Positions 1-8,358 are shown, numbered from the stretch's first letter. The stretch is 64,000 bases of DNA from an uncultured Clostridium sp. (GCA_900539375.1 UQBY01000001.1:1-64000); one strand, 5' to 3'. Notes: a model not told the origin generated them from the letters alone. Made by a program: numbers and translations.

Positions 1-369
1 GTAACAGTAGAAGAATATAAGAAAAACTATAATGATATTCCAGATGACAGTATAGGAAAAAGCCTTAAAAAAGCTAGTAGACATATAGATACACTTACAT
101 TCAATAGAATACAAGGAATTGGATTTAATAATCTTACAGAATTTCAAAAAGAAATAATTAAAGAAGTTACTTGTGAATTAGCAAACTTTGAGTATGAAAA
201 TGAAGATGTTATAACAAGCGTTCTATCAAGTTACAGCATAAATGGTGTATCTATGGCTTTTGGTGATAGTTGGAATGTTAAAGTGTTTAAAGGTGTTGCT
301 ATTCCAACAGAACTTTATGAGACCTTAAGTCAAACTGGTTTATGTACATTAACCTTTAGGAGGTGTTAG
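1..369 (+). CDS. Phage head-tail connector protein, 5' end cut by window
   Basis: An open frame runs from base 1 to the TAG at 367-369 (122 codons seen; the start lies upstream). The visible part is acidic and small, with an early helix and a middle segment (about residues 50-70) rich in acidic residues, which resembles the gp6-like head-tail connector adaptors that sit in this position of siphovirus genomes. The next gene starts at 371, so the two are translationally coupled. The role assignment rests mainly on gene order (connector, stopper, minor capsid, terminator, tail tube) and on small size; no catalytic motif is expected in this family. It forms part of the ring that joins the portal to the tail. 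Confidence 0.6.
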   Translation, partial: VTVEEYKKNYNDIPDDSIGKSLKKASRHIDTLTFNRIQGIGFNNLTEFQKEIIKEVTCELANFEYENEDVITSVLSSYSINGVSMAFGDSWNVKVFKGVAIPTELYETLSQTGLCTLTFRRC

Positions 370-370
370 T

Positions 371-709
371 ATGAGATATCCAAGCTTAGTTAATCCAAAA
401 TTCTGCAAAACTCCTATACACATAGTTATAAATCAAGAAGGTATATCAGAAGATGGAGAGCCTTTGAAAGCTTTAGAAATTGACACTATGTGCAATTATC
501 AGGATAAAGCCAAGAAAGTTCTTACAGAACAGCAACAACTTATAGAGATAGAAGGCACAGCATTAATTAATGGAGATATTGCACCTTCTTTAGCTTCTAT
601 ATCGAATGGAAAAGTTGTTGTGAATGGTGTTGAAAGAAGGATTTTTAGAGGTACTAAAGCAAGAAATCCTGATGGGACAGTAAATTATACTAAATTGGAG
701 TTGGTATAA
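371..709 (+). CDS. Phage head closure / minor structural protein
   Basis: 112 residues, starting at an ATG after an AGGAGG at 359-364. It lies one base after the upstream stop and is directly followed by the next gene, so it is part of one structural operon. The sequence is beta-rich with a C-terminal half (about residues 65-110) of alternating strands, fitting the small head-closure (stopper) proteins that plug the connector and contact the tail. The call is by position and size; I recognise no diagnostic motif. It could equally be labelled a phage minor capsid protein of the putative head completion type. Confidence 0.5.
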   Translation: MRYPSLVNPKFCKTPIHIVINQEGISEDGEPLKALEIDTMCNYQDKAKKVLTEQQQLIEIEGTALINGDIAPSLASISNGKVVVNGVERRIFRGTKARNPDGTVNYTKLELV

Positions 710-1093
710 ATGGTTAATGCAAATAGCAGAATTAGGATTAATACAATGAGAATTAATAGGCTTTTAAGGGCTCAAATTCAAGCTTTAGAAATGACAGCAG
801 AGGCTCTTCACACAGAAGTTATACAATCTCAGGTTATGCCATTTGATACTGGATTTATGCAAAATGAAAGCACATGGGTTGATTATAGCAATAGTTCTAA
901 AGGAAAAGTTTCTATAGTAACATCAACACCATATGCTAGAAGATTGTATTTTCATCCAGAATACAACTTCCAAACTTATGAAAATGCTTTTGCTAGTGGA
1001 AAATGGTATGAACCATGGTTAAAAGGTGGAGTAAGTGAAGATTTTTGTAGAAACGCCTATAAAAGATTCTTTAGAAGTTTAGGAGGTCTATAA
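710..1093 (+). CDS. Phage minor capsid protein (Minor_capsid_2 type)
   Basis: 127 residues. The middle carries the pattern MPFDTGFMQNES followed by a strand and TPYARRLYFHPEY, which is typical of the small minor capsid / neck proteins (Minor_capsid_2 / HK97 gp10-like family) of Gram-positive siphoviruses. It starts immediately after the stop of the gene before and its stop codon overlaps the next start at 1093 by one base, so synthesis is coupled. It likely acts in the neck between connector and tail tube. Confidence 0.7.
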   Translation: MVNANSRIRINTMRINRLLRAQIQALEMTAEALHTEVIQSQVMPFDTGFMQNESTWVDYSNSSKGKVSIVTSTPYARRLYFHPEYNFQTYENAFASGKWYEPWLKGGVSEDFCRNAYKRFFRSLGGL

Positions 1094-1500
1094 TGTTAGG
1101 ATTAGCAGATATAAGGGATTGGTTAAAAACTCTTGATAATAAGGCTGATAACTATTATATAGGTAAGCTTGATAATAAAAAAGATAAATCTATTGGTATT
1201 TATCAGCTAAAAAATTCAATGCCTCCTAGAGTTTGTTTAGGTGGACTTGAAAATACTTCTTATGAAATTAAACCTATTTCTATTCTTATACATTGGAACA
1301 TAAATGCAAGGGAAACAGAAGAATTCTCTTTCAAATTATATAAAGAAATACTAAATCAAAAAAGTGTGGTTATTAATGGCCACCATATAAAATACTTACA
1401 ATTGCTTAATAATGAGCCTATAGATGTTGGAACAGATGATAAAAACATCTATGAGAGAGTTATTGAGCTTAATTTTTATTATGAAAGGAAGGATGAATAA
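1093..1500 (+). CDS. Phage tail terminator / minor capsid protein
   Basis: 135 residues, between the minor capsid gene and the tail tube gene, overlapping both neighbours by one base. The body has LADIRDWLKTL at the N-terminus and a C-terminal strand ending ERVIELNFYYERK, as in the Minor_capsid_3 / tail terminator family, which caps the tail tube and joins it to the neck. An AGGAGG precedes the start at 1081-1086. Function is inferred from family resemblance plus gene order. Confidence 0.65.
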   Translation: MLGLADIRDWLKTLDNKADNYYIGKLDNKKDKSIGIYQLKNSMPPRVCLGGLENTSYEIKPISILIHWNINARETEEFSFKLYKEILNQKSVVINGHHIKYLQLLNNEPIDVGTDDKNIYERVIELNFYYERKDE

Positions 1501-1934
1501 TGGCAGCACAAACAGGAGTGTATCCATGTTATAAAAATCAATTTCAAGCTGGAGCAGAAGAAACTCCAACTAATAACATAGCTGACATGGAAAGTTTTAG
1601 TGTAAGCTTTGATAATGGAGTTGAAGAGTGGACACCTTTTGAGACAGAAGGCTGGACAAGAAGATTAATGACTGCAAAATCTGTAACTATTAGTGTTAGT
1701 GGTAAGAGAAATGTTGGAGACAAAGGAAATGACTATATTGCAGGAAAAGCATTTTTAAATGGAAGAGAAGCAGAAGGTAATTTCCAATGGACTTTTCCAG
1801 ATGGTACAAAGGTATTATTTAAAGATGCTGTAATAAATGTTACTGCTTTAGGAGCAGGAGATAGTACAGGGGTTGCACCTCTTGAATTTGATGTTATGAG
1901 CAATGGAAAACCAACAGTAACATTACCCAGTTAA
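1500..1934 (+). CDS. Major tail tube protein
   Basis: 144 residues. The N-terminal half has DMESFSVSFDNGVEEWTPFE followed by GWTRRLMTAKSVTISVSGKR, and the C-terminal half ends in a set of strands: the layout of phage tail tube proteins that polymerise in hexameric rings. Position is right after the terminator gene and before the chaperone pair. The ATG overlaps the previous stop, and AAGGAAGG lies at 1486-1493. A hairpin with a T-run follows at 1972-2005, as is common after this highly expressed gene. Confidence 0.8.
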   Translation: MAAQTGVYPCYKNQFQAGAEETPTNNIADMESFSVSFDNGVEEWTPFETEGWTRRLMTAKSVTISVSGKRNVGDKGNDYIAGKAFLNGREAEGNFQWTFPDGTKVLFKDAVINVTALGAGDSTGVAPLEFDVMSNGKPTVTLPS

Positions 1935-1935
1935 A

Positions 1936-1950
1936 GCTAGTGAGACTAGC
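1936..1950 (+). other. Small perfect hairpin after tail tube stop
   Basis: GCTAG, loop tgaga, CTAGC, sitting two bases after the tail tube stop codon. It has no T-run of its own. It may protect the 3' end of the tail tube message together with the terminator downstream. Confidence 0.45.
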
Positions 1951-1971
1951 AAAATAAATATAACCAAAACA

Positions 1972-2005
1972 AAGAGTGAGGAATAATCCTTGCTCTTATT
2001 TTTTA
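1972..2005 (+). terminator. Terminator between tail tube and chaperone genes
   Basis: An 11-bp stem (AAGAGTGAGGA pairing with TCCTTGCTCTT, one G-U) with a 4-base loop, followed by A then T-rich ATTTTTTAT. It lies inside the late operon, so it probably lowers rather than stops transcription into the tail assembly genes, giving far more tail tube than chaperone. Confidence 0.65.
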
Positions 2006-2014
2006 TGAAAGGAA

Positions 2015-2338
2015 ATGATAGACATGTCAAGAGTAGTAGATATAACAGATAAATTAAATTTTGAAGAAAATCCAAAGTTAAAAATAAAAAATACTGAAAT
2101 AGAAATTAATAGTGATGCACCTACAATGTTAAAGGTCATGCAGACAGTAGGAGCTGGAAAAAACATAACTCCTGATGAAGTTATTAAGGCATATGAGTTA
2201 ATATTTCCTAAAAAGAGTAGAGAAAAATTAGAAAAGATACAAGATGAGCAAGGAAGAAAATTAAATTTTGAAGGCCTTCAGGTAATAATAGAAGAAGCAA
2301 TAAATCTTATAACAGGACCAGAAGTTAAGGGAGAGTAG
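2015..2338 (+). CDS. Tail assembly chaperone, short form (gpG-like)
   Basis: 107 residues; acidic, helical protein that sits between the tail tube and tape-measure genes, where lambda gpG-type chaperones lie. GAAAGG at 2006-2011 is close to the ATG at 2015; an in-frame ATG at 2024 has the better spacing and could be the real start. The frame ends in GGA GAG TAG. The following frame (from about 2313) is open across this stop and encodes the domain normally made by frameshifting, so this ORF is read as the upstream half of a gpG/gpGT pair. Chaperones of this kind bind the tape measure during tail assembly and are absent from the mature virion. Confidence 0.75.
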   Translation: MIDMSRVVDITDKLNFEENPKLKIKNTEIEINSDAPTMLKVMQTVGAGKNITPDEVIKAYELIFPKKSREKLEKIQDEQGRKLNFEGLQVIIEEAINLITGPEVKGE

Positions 2339-2669
2339 TGACCCGTACTATGATTTATTTGAGGATTGGGATTTGATTGTTTCAAGCTTTCAAACACAGT
2401 ACGGGATAAGAATTTATTCTAAAGATTTTCTTGAAATGAAATGGGATGAATTCAAGGCTCTTATAAGTGGATTAGGGCCAGAAACTCCTCTTGGTAGAAT
2501 AGTTCAAATAAGAGCTGAAAATGATAAAAATATCCTTAAAAACTTTTCAAAAGAACAACACAGAATAAGAAATGAATGGAAAAGTAGAAATGTTAAAAAG
2601 GTTTCTAAGTCAGATATAACTTCTGTTTTAGACCAATTAAAAACTGCTTTCATACAATTAGCTGAGTAG
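2334..2669 (+). CDS. Tail assembly chaperone frameshift extension (Gp15-like)
   Basis: The frame is open from 2313 to 2669 and encodes DPYYDLFEDWDLIVSSFQ and then QYGIRIYSKDF, the typical start of Bacteriophage Gp15-type C-terminal extensions. A free start exists only at TTG 2373, which would remove the conserved DPYYDLFEDWD segment. Moving from the upstream frame needs a +1 or -2 shift. At GGAGAGTAG a tRNA-Glu on GAG (2333-2335) can re-pair exactly on GAG (2331-2333), a -2 move, after which reading continues SSDPYYDLFEDWD. An AAGGGAG Shine-Dalgarno-like stretch overlaps the site. The extension carries the helical part that contacts the tape measure. The next gene starts 11 bases downstream. 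Confidence 0.7.
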   Translation, partial: SSDPYYDLFEDWDLIVSSFQTQYGIRIYSKDFLEMKWDEFKALISGLGPETPLGRIVQIRAENDKNILKNFSKEQHRIRNEWKSRNVKKVSKSDITSVLDQLKTAFIQLAE

Positions 2670-2680
2670 GAGGTGAGGGA

Positions 2681-3147
2681 ATGGGTGCAAGTGTTGGAGA
2701 AATAGATTTAGACCTTAGAGTTAATCAAAGTGGATTTAATAGGCAATTGAAAGGCATACAAGCTATGGCTAAAAATGTTGGAGCAGCTATTGCCTCAGCT
2801 TTTGCTGTAAGGGTTGTTATTAACTTTGGTAAGACTTGTATTAGCACAGCAACAGAAGTTGAAAATGCGTGGGTGGGACTTAATTCTATCATTAATGGTC
2901 AAGGAAAGTCTTTTAATAATGCTAAGAAGTTTATTCAGGAATATATAAGTGATGGTTTAGTACCACTTAAAAATGCAGTTATAGCTTATAAAAATCTTTC
3001 TCTTAGAGGATATAATGAAGAGCAAATACAAAAAGTCATGAATGCCTTAAAAAATTCTGCTACATATGCTAGGCAATCTCAATATAGTCTTGGTGATGCA
3101 ATTAGTACTGCTACAGAAGGTTTGAAAAATGAAAATAGTATAGTGGT
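2681..3147 (+). CDS. Tape measure protein, exon 1
   Basis: Start ATG 2681 follows GGAGGTGAG. The exon encodes the N-terminal 155 residues plus two bases of codon 156: VGEIDLDLRVNQSGFNRQLK, a hydrophobic segment, then the alpha-helical part ending ENENSIV-V typical of tape-measure proteins. Without splicing the frame continues to a stop at 3244 with unrelated residues (KFISPLVKQ and on). Joining base 3147 to base 3515 restores V-D-N-A-G-V-T-K-N-V, the expected family sequence, and gives one 838-residue protein. The tape measure sets tail length and helps DNA entry. Confidence 0.85.
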
Positions 3148-3514
3148 TAAATTTATTAGCCCATTAGTGAAGCAATTCATTAATGCGATAACCCGAATTT
3201 CAGTTAAAACCCAGAGATGGACAAGACTGAACCGTCAATCATAGAAACGGTCAAGAGACTGACAAGGGGAACTCAATTAAATACTATTTATATTTATCAT
3301 ACCGTCTGTTACTATATTAATAGGCGGTGATAAAATGAGGCAAATTAAATATAAGATTAGAAAATGTGAAAAATGCCATAAAAAAATACATAGTAAAAAT
3401 TGAGTTTGATATACAGTCCGAACTCACACTATAATCTAATAATGAAATGTGAGAGCATAGCAGAAATGACTATGCTTTTTCTATATCCGAAAATATAGGA
3501 AAGATAACAGAATG
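3148..3514 (+). ncRNA. Group I intron in the tape-measure gene
   Basis: 367 nt. The upstream exon ends in T (GTGGT) and the intron ends in G (ACAGAATG), as group I splicing needs. A P7 helix can be drawn from GACTG (3257-3261) with CAGTC (3414-3418); the first lies in TCAAGAGACTGAC and the second in GATATACAGTCC, close to the classic R and S core strands. Exon bases TAGTGGT can pair with GCCCATTA (3159-3166), one C bulged, with T-G at the splice site (P1). Other stems: ACCGT 3231-3235 with ACGGT 3247-3251; AACTCAATT 3270-3278 with AATTGAGTT 3398-3406 (extended P8); CTCACA 3423-3428 with TGTGAG 3448-3453; AGCATAG 3454-3460 with CTATGCT 3470-3476; CTATAT 3481-3486 with ATATAG 3493-3498. The subclass is not assigned. 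Confidence 0.85.
3335..3403 (+). CDS. 22-codon ORF inside the intron, Cys-X2-Cys-His motif
   Basis: ATG at 3335 follows AGGCGGTGAT, a usable ribosome binding site, and the frame ends at TGA 3401-3403. The peptide is very basic and contains RKCEKCHKKIH, a CxxCH knuckle. It lies in the loop of the extended P8 stem, where group I introns often hold homing endonuclease genes, so it may be the remnant of an HNH-type endonuclease zinc knuckle. Whether it is translated is unknown. Confidence 0.35.
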   Translation: MRQIKYKIRKCEKCHKKIHSKN

Positions 3515-5564
3515 TGATAACGCTGGTGTGACTAAGAATGTTGCTAAGATGTGGGAAGATTACGCAAAAAGCATTGGTGTATCTTACACAAGTCTTACCA
3601 AAGAACAAAAGATACAAGCAGAGGTTAATGGAATTTTAGAAGAAACTAAATTCCAAATGGGAGATGCTGAAAAATATGCAAATACCTATAGTGGCAAGGT
3701 AGCAAAGCTAAGTACCTCTTTTACTAATTTGAAAGTTAAGATAGGAAATATCCTAAAAGTTATTGCAGGAGCATTTATTCCAATAATAAATAATGCAATT
3801 AAGGCTATAGAAAAATTCATTGATGGAATTACAGCTCTTATGAATAGCTTTGGGATTCAAACAAATATAGTAGATACTTTGAAAGATGTATCTGAAACAG
3901 CAGAAGGCTCAAGTAGCAATATAGATGGAATAACAGAGAGTGCTAAAGAGGCAGAAAAAGCCGTTAGTAGACTTATGGGTTTTGATGAGCTTAATATTTT
4001 AAACGGAGACTCTAGCAATAATTCAACTGATACTGAAAATTCTAGTGGTTCAGTTGATATGTCTGGAATAGCTGACAATACAAAAGAAACAAGTACAGTT
4101 TTTGATGGATTAGCAAACAAAGTAAAAAAACTAAATGAACTCTTAGCTCCCACTAAAGCAGCATTACAAGGGTTGAATAGTGAATTAAAAAGAATGAGTA
4201 GTTTTGCTTTTAATGGTTTGAAAGATTTTTATAATTCTTTTCTAAAACCAGTTGCAGTATGGACTATAGGAGAAGGACTTCCAAGGTTTATAAATGCAAT
4301 AACAAATGGATTGGCAAAAGTGAACTGGCAAAAAATAAATGATTCACTTCATGGTTTGTGGGTATCTCTTACTCCTTTTGCTATTAATATCGGAGAAGGC
4401 TTACTTTGGTTTTGGGAAAATGTTCTTGTACCTCTTGGAACTTGGACACTTAACAATGCAGTACCAGCTTTTTTAGATTTACTTTCTGGTGCTATAGATG
4501 TTCTGAATCCTTTATTAGAAGTATTTATGGAATTAGGCAAATGGCTATTAGAAAGCTTTTTAATACCAATTGCAAGTTGGACTGGAGGAATAATAATTAG
4601 TGCATTAGAAGGCTTAGCAGGTGCTCTTAAGGAGATAGGTGAATGGATGAGTAATAACAAATCTATTGTAGAAGGAATTACAGTAGCAATTTTAGCTTTC
4701 TTTGGAGCATGGGCAGTTGGAAAAATAGCAGAATTTATTAGTATTTCTGGTGGTTTATGTGGGGCTTTAGTAAATATAGCAGCAAGTTTAGGAAACACTA
4801 CTATTGCACAAGGACTATTTAATATTGCTCAAGGTATAGGAACAACGCTGGTAACAGCTTGGAATGGAGTGTGTGCTATAGCTTCGGTAATTACAAGGGC
4901 ATTTAGTACAACCATATTAGGACTTAATGTTAGTTTAGGAGTAATAATATTAGCTATAGGAGCAGCTATTGCAGTAGGTGTATTATTGTATAAAAATTGG
5001 GATACTGTAAAAGAGAAGGCTTCAGAATTATGGGAGAATATAAAAAATGTATTTGATAAAATAAAAGATAAAATAAAATCAGTTTGTGATAGTATAAAAG
5101 GCTTTTTTAAAGGAATGATAAATTCTGTTATTGGTGTAATAAATAAACTTATTAATGGGATAAATAAAATAAGCATAGATGTACCGGATTGGGATATACT
5201 CCCTGATGGCATACAAGGTAAATCATTTAGTCCCAAAATACCTCAAATACCAATGTTGGCAGAGGGAGGTTTTGTAAAAGCTAACACCCCACAACTTGCA
5301 ATGATTGGTGACAATAAATATCAAGGCGAAATCGTTGCACCAGAGGATAAGCTTCAAGAAATGGCAAATAATGCAGCAAAGAATGGTGTTAGTAATAGTT
5401 CTATTGATAGAATTATTGCTTTGCTTGAAATGATAGCAAATGGTGCTTCATCTGGGCAAAAAATAGAAATAAAAGTTGGGGAAAGGCAAATTGGAGAAGT
5501 TGCTATAAAAGGAATAAATAAAGTTAATAGAGAAGCAGGCAAGAATCTCATAACAACATTTTAA
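3515..5564 (+). CDS. Tape measure protein, exon 2
   Basis: Starts with base 3 of the split codon, then DNAGVTKNVAKMWEDYAKSIG, followed by helical and coiled-coil sequence, several hydrophobic stretches (roughly residues 545-640 of the joined protein, including a strong membrane-like segment GLNVSLGVIILAIGAAIAVG) and a C-terminal region with FDKIKDKIKSVCDSIKGFF repeats and SFSPKIPQIPMLAEGGFV, a common tape-measure ending. Read alone it would need a GTG start at 3528 with no good ribosome binding site, which supports splicing. The joined CDS is 2517 nt and stays in frame. Confidence 0.85.
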
Positions 5565-5566
5565 TA

Positions 5567-5594
5567 TTGAAAAATAACTCGATTAATGTATACT
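5567..5594 (+). promoter_or_regulatory. Promoter for the zinc-ribbon moron
   Basis: TTGAAA at 5567-5572, 16 bases, TATACT at 5589-5594, just after the tape-measure stop and about 30 bases before the chosen start at 5625. An independent promoter inside a late operon is a hallmark of a moron that can be expressed from the prophage. Confidence 0.6.
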
Positions 5595-5624
5595 GAAAAT
5601 ATAAACATTAATAGGGGGTATTTT

Positions 5625-6317
5625 ATGGTAATTGATAAAGAACAATATAAAAAGCTTATGAAGGAAGCAGGAGGTAAATTCAAATCAATAGCGTGTGTTT
5701 CAGTAAATGTTGAAAGTGCTCCAATAGAAGTTAGGGAAGATTCTTTAGTAAATTTATATGTTATGGAAAATGGGTTGTTTGGAAATGCTATTTTAGAAGA
5801 CAAATTTTATATAAAATTTGAAAATATAAAAAATGTTAGTATAGAAGGAGGCAACTTAATACTAGAAGTGATTGAAACAGAAGAGATTTTGGATAAATAT
5901 ATATTTAATAGCAAAAGCCAATTACAACTAAAAAGTGTTTGTATGGCATTAAGAAAATTAGCTAAAATTGAAGATGAAGAACAAATAAAAGATGAAAAAT
6001 TTTCTGAAAGATTAAAAAAAGAATTAAGAAAAGTAACAAATGAACAGCAATTAGAAAGAAAAAAAGAAGAGGAAAGATTAGAAGAACTTAAGGTCAATAA
6101 AATCCCATTTTGCCCTAAATGCCATAGTACAAGCATTCATTATATTGAGAAAAGAAAAAGATTTAGTCTTGGCAGAACTATAGTAGGTGGAGCTGTTGGT
6201 TCTCTGGTTAACCCAATAGGAACAGCTGTTGGAGCAGCTATGGGAGGTTTGACTAGCAATAAGCAAAAGAAGGGTGAAGTTAAATGCCTTAACTGTGGTT
6301 ATAAATGGAAGCTATAA
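5625..6317 (+). CDS. Zinc-ribbon moron protein of unknown function
   Basis: 230 residues. The start is set at ATG 5625 because AGGGGG at 5613-5618 is well placed; an in-frame ATG at 5586 has no such site. The N-terminal half (about 1-125) looks like a small beta-rich PH-like domain (strands with VSVNVESAPIEV and KFYIKFENIKNVSI), followed by a charged coiled coil (about 125-165), a CPKC knuckle, a glycine-rich hydrophobic stretch (GGAVGSLVNPIGTAVGAAMG) that could insert in or line a membrane, and a closing CLNCGYKW knuckle. Two CxxC pairs make one zinc ribbon split by the glycine-rich segment. It stands between tape measure and baseplate genes with its own promoter and terminator, so it is probably expressed in the lysogen. 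I cannot assign a function. Confidence 0.65.
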   Translation: MVIDKEQYKKLMKEAGGKFKSIACVSVNVESAPIEVREDSLVNLYVMENGLFGNAILEDKFYIKFENIKNVSIEGGNLILEVIETEEILDKYIFNSKSQLQLKSVCMALRKLAKIEDEEQIKDEKFSERLKKELRKVTNEQQLERKKEEERLEELKVNKIPFCPKCHSTSIHYIEKRKRFSLGRTIVGGAVGSLVNPIGTAVGAAMGGLTSNKQKKGEVKCLNCGYKWKL

Positions 6318-6323
6318 ATTTAG

Positions 6324-6350
6324 AGCACTTAGGAAACTAGGTGCTTTTTT
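6324..6350 (+). terminator. Terminator of the moron
   Basis: Nine-bp stem AGCACTTAG / CTAGGTGCT, GAAA tetraloop, and six Ts. It closes the transcription unit that starts at 5567. Confidence 0.8.
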
Positions 6351-6371
6351 AATGCAGAAAGAAGGTGTGAA

Positions 6372-6728
6372 ATGAGTTTAGTAAAGATAAATGGAGTTGT
6401 AATGCCTTCTCCTACAACTTATGGAGTATCAATAATGGATATATCTTCTGAGGATAGTAATAGAAATGCTAAAGGAGATATGTGCATAGATAGGGTTACA
6501 ACTAAAAGAAAAATACAATTAAAATGGGATTTTATTTCAATAGAAGATATGTCTAAGGCTTTGAAATTGGTTAAAGATGTATTTTTTGAAGTTGAATTTT
6601 TAGATCCACAAGAAGGACACATGATAACAAAAACTATGTACGTAGGTGATAGGGAAACATTTGTTGCCGTGGTAATTGATGGAATACCAACATGGAAAGA
6701 TGTTAAATTTAATCTTGTAGAGAGGTGA
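6372..6728 (+). CDS. Phage tail protein, DUF6711 type
   Basis: 118 residues, starting at an ATG after AGAAGGTG. The N-terminus (VKINGVVMPSPTTYGVSIMDIS) and the middle (RKIQLKWDFIS, then a helix, then VEFLDPQEG) match the DUF6711 family of phage proteins found just before the tail hub gene. It probably forms part of the distal tail ring. Its stop overlaps the start region of the next gene. Confidence 0.65.
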   Translation: MSLVKINGVVMPSPTTYGVSIMDISSEDSNRNAKGDMCIDRVTTKRKIQLKWDFISIEDMSKALKLVKDVFFEVEFLDPQEGHMITKTMYVGDRETFVAVVIDGIPTWKDVKFNLVER

Positions 6729-6733
6729 TATAT

Positions 6734-8347
6734 TTGTATCATATAAGTAATGAATGTAAAGAATCATTAAATAAGCCTTTAAGAGATTTAAGATTCAAAA
6801 TGAAGCTTGACAATTTAACTATAGAAGATGATATAAAATCTTTTGATGTATCAGAAGGAATAATATCTGATGAAGATTTTGAACTTGGTGGAGCAGTAGC
6901 TTCAAGCTTGAATATAGAGATAAACAATGTACATGGATTGTATAATAGTATAAACTTTCTTACTAAAGAAATAAGTTTAGAAATAGGGATATTGCTTCCT
7001 AGTGGAACTATAGAATATGTACCAACAGGAAAGTATATTGTAGAAAATAGTCCTAAAAAGGGAAGAGCAATAAATATAGAAGCAGTAGATAAGATGGTTA
7101 ATTTTGAAAAGGATTATGAAACAAAATTAACTTTCCCAACTACTGCTTTTACTATGCTTGAGGAAATATGCAATATTGCAAAAGTGCAACTAGAAACTCT
7201 TTCTAGCACAATAATATCTAAATTGAAAGATTACAAAATAGAAAAGAAATTGGACTATTCAACTTGCAGAGAAGTGCTACATGATATAGCAATAATAGCT
7301 GGTGGATGGGCAAAAATAAATAGGAATGGCAAGCTTACAATAGTAACACCAACAGAAACTGATATAGAAATTAACCAGGATAATTATATAAATTTAGAGG
7401 TTAAGGAAGGATTTTTTGTAGATAATTTGATTATTACAGAAACCTATTTTCCTGTAGAAGCTGTACAACTTAATCTTAATGTTGTTCCTTTCAATTGCAA
7501 ATGGAGAGGAAACATAGGAGCTGACTGTGGAGACGTAATAACTATAAGTGATGGTAAAAATACTCATAAAACTTTAGTAACAAGTAATAAAATAACTTTT
7601 AATGGTGGCTTAACTTATGAAAGCTCTTGTAGTGGACTTAATGAGCAACAGAAAGAAACACAACATATAGGGAATCAAAAGAAGCTTGGTGGTAGGTTTG
7701 CATCTGAAATAAAACAAATGGCAGATAGTATTACTATGAAAGTTTCTAAAGATGATGTTTATGCAATGGTAGTTTTAAATGAAGAAGGTTGGAATGTATC
7801 AGTAAATGGAAAACTATCTGGAAAGACTTACAATTTTGATGGAGAGGGATTTAGACTTGGAGGTACAGATTCAAATAATTATGCATTACATACTAATGAA
7901 GGAAGTACTTATAAGTTTGAAGATGGCTCTTTGGTCAAGATTGGTAAAGACGGATTTTACAATATGATAGGAGGTACAAAAAGAGAGTACCATCATTTAA
8001 ATACTAGCGACAGGATATGCTTAACAGGAATATATAATAAACAAACAACAACTACAACATATCAACTTCCAGATGAATATAAAAATAAAAAATTAAGTAT
8101 TCAAGCAACTATAGAAGAGATAAGAGCTTCAAATGGAGAATTTTTGCCTACAAGACAAAGACTAAGTTATTCGTATGATAGGAAAACTGGAGTTATAACA
8201 TTTAATGTTTATGTTATGGGATATTTTATTATAAGAAGGTACAATGATGAAGTTTTTGGAGAAAATAATTCTGCAATAGTTGTTCCATTGGACAAGCAAG
8301 AAAGTGAAACAATAGATTTGGATATATCATTTAGTGTAATAGCTTAG
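6734..8347 (+). CDS. Phage tail hub / baseplate protein
   Basis: About 537 residues from TTG 6734, which has AGAGGTG at 6721-6727; a GTG at 6725 would overlap that site. The N-terminal 350 residues carry an early KMKLDNLTIEDDIKSFDVSEG stretch, a beta-rich domain, YVPTGKYIVENSPKKGRAINI and DYSTCREVLHDIAIIAGGWAK, as in phage tail hub proteins of the Gp37/Gp44-like group. The C-terminal part (from about residue 315) has short repetitive strands (VSVNGKLSGKTYNFDGEGFRLGG) like those that bind accessory baseplate proteins. It likely closes the tail tip and anchors the receptor-binding complex encoded next. Confidence 0.65.
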   Translation: MYHISNECKESLNKPLRDLRFKMKLDNLTIEDDIKSFDVSEGIISDEDFELGGAVASSLNIEINNVHGLYNSINFLTKEISLEIGILLPSGTIEYVPTGKYIVENSPKKGRAINIEAVDKMVNFEKDYETKLTFPTTAFTMLEEICNIAKVQLETLSSTIISKLKDYKIEKKLDYSTCREVLHDIAIIAGGWAKINRNGKLTIVTPTETDIEINQDNYINLEVKEGFFVDNLIITETYFPVEAVQLNLNVVPFNCKWRGNIGADCGDVITISDGKNTHKTLVTSNKITFNGGLTYESSCSGLNEQQKETQHIGNQKKLGGRFASEIKQMADSITMKVSKDDVYAMVVLNEEGWNVSVNGKLSGKTYNFDGEGFRLGGTDSNNYALHTNEGSTYKFEDGSLVKIGKDGFYNMIGGTKREYHHLNTSDRICLTGIYNKQTTTTTYQLPDEYKNKKLSIQATIEEIRASNGEFLPTRQRLSYSYDRKTGVITFNVYVMGYFIIRRYNDEVFGENNSAIVVPLDKQESETIDLDISFSVIA

Positions 8348-8358
8348 GTGGTGAGGAA

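Noticed and set aside
3148..3514. IStron (group I intron joined to an IS605-type element)
   Set aside because: No transposase frame is present; the inserted segment is only intron-sized.
3244..3528. Tape-measure gene as a pseudogene broken by frameshift
   Set aside because: The break is exactly 367 nt with group I core pairing and correct splice-end bases, and its removal restores both frame and family sequence.
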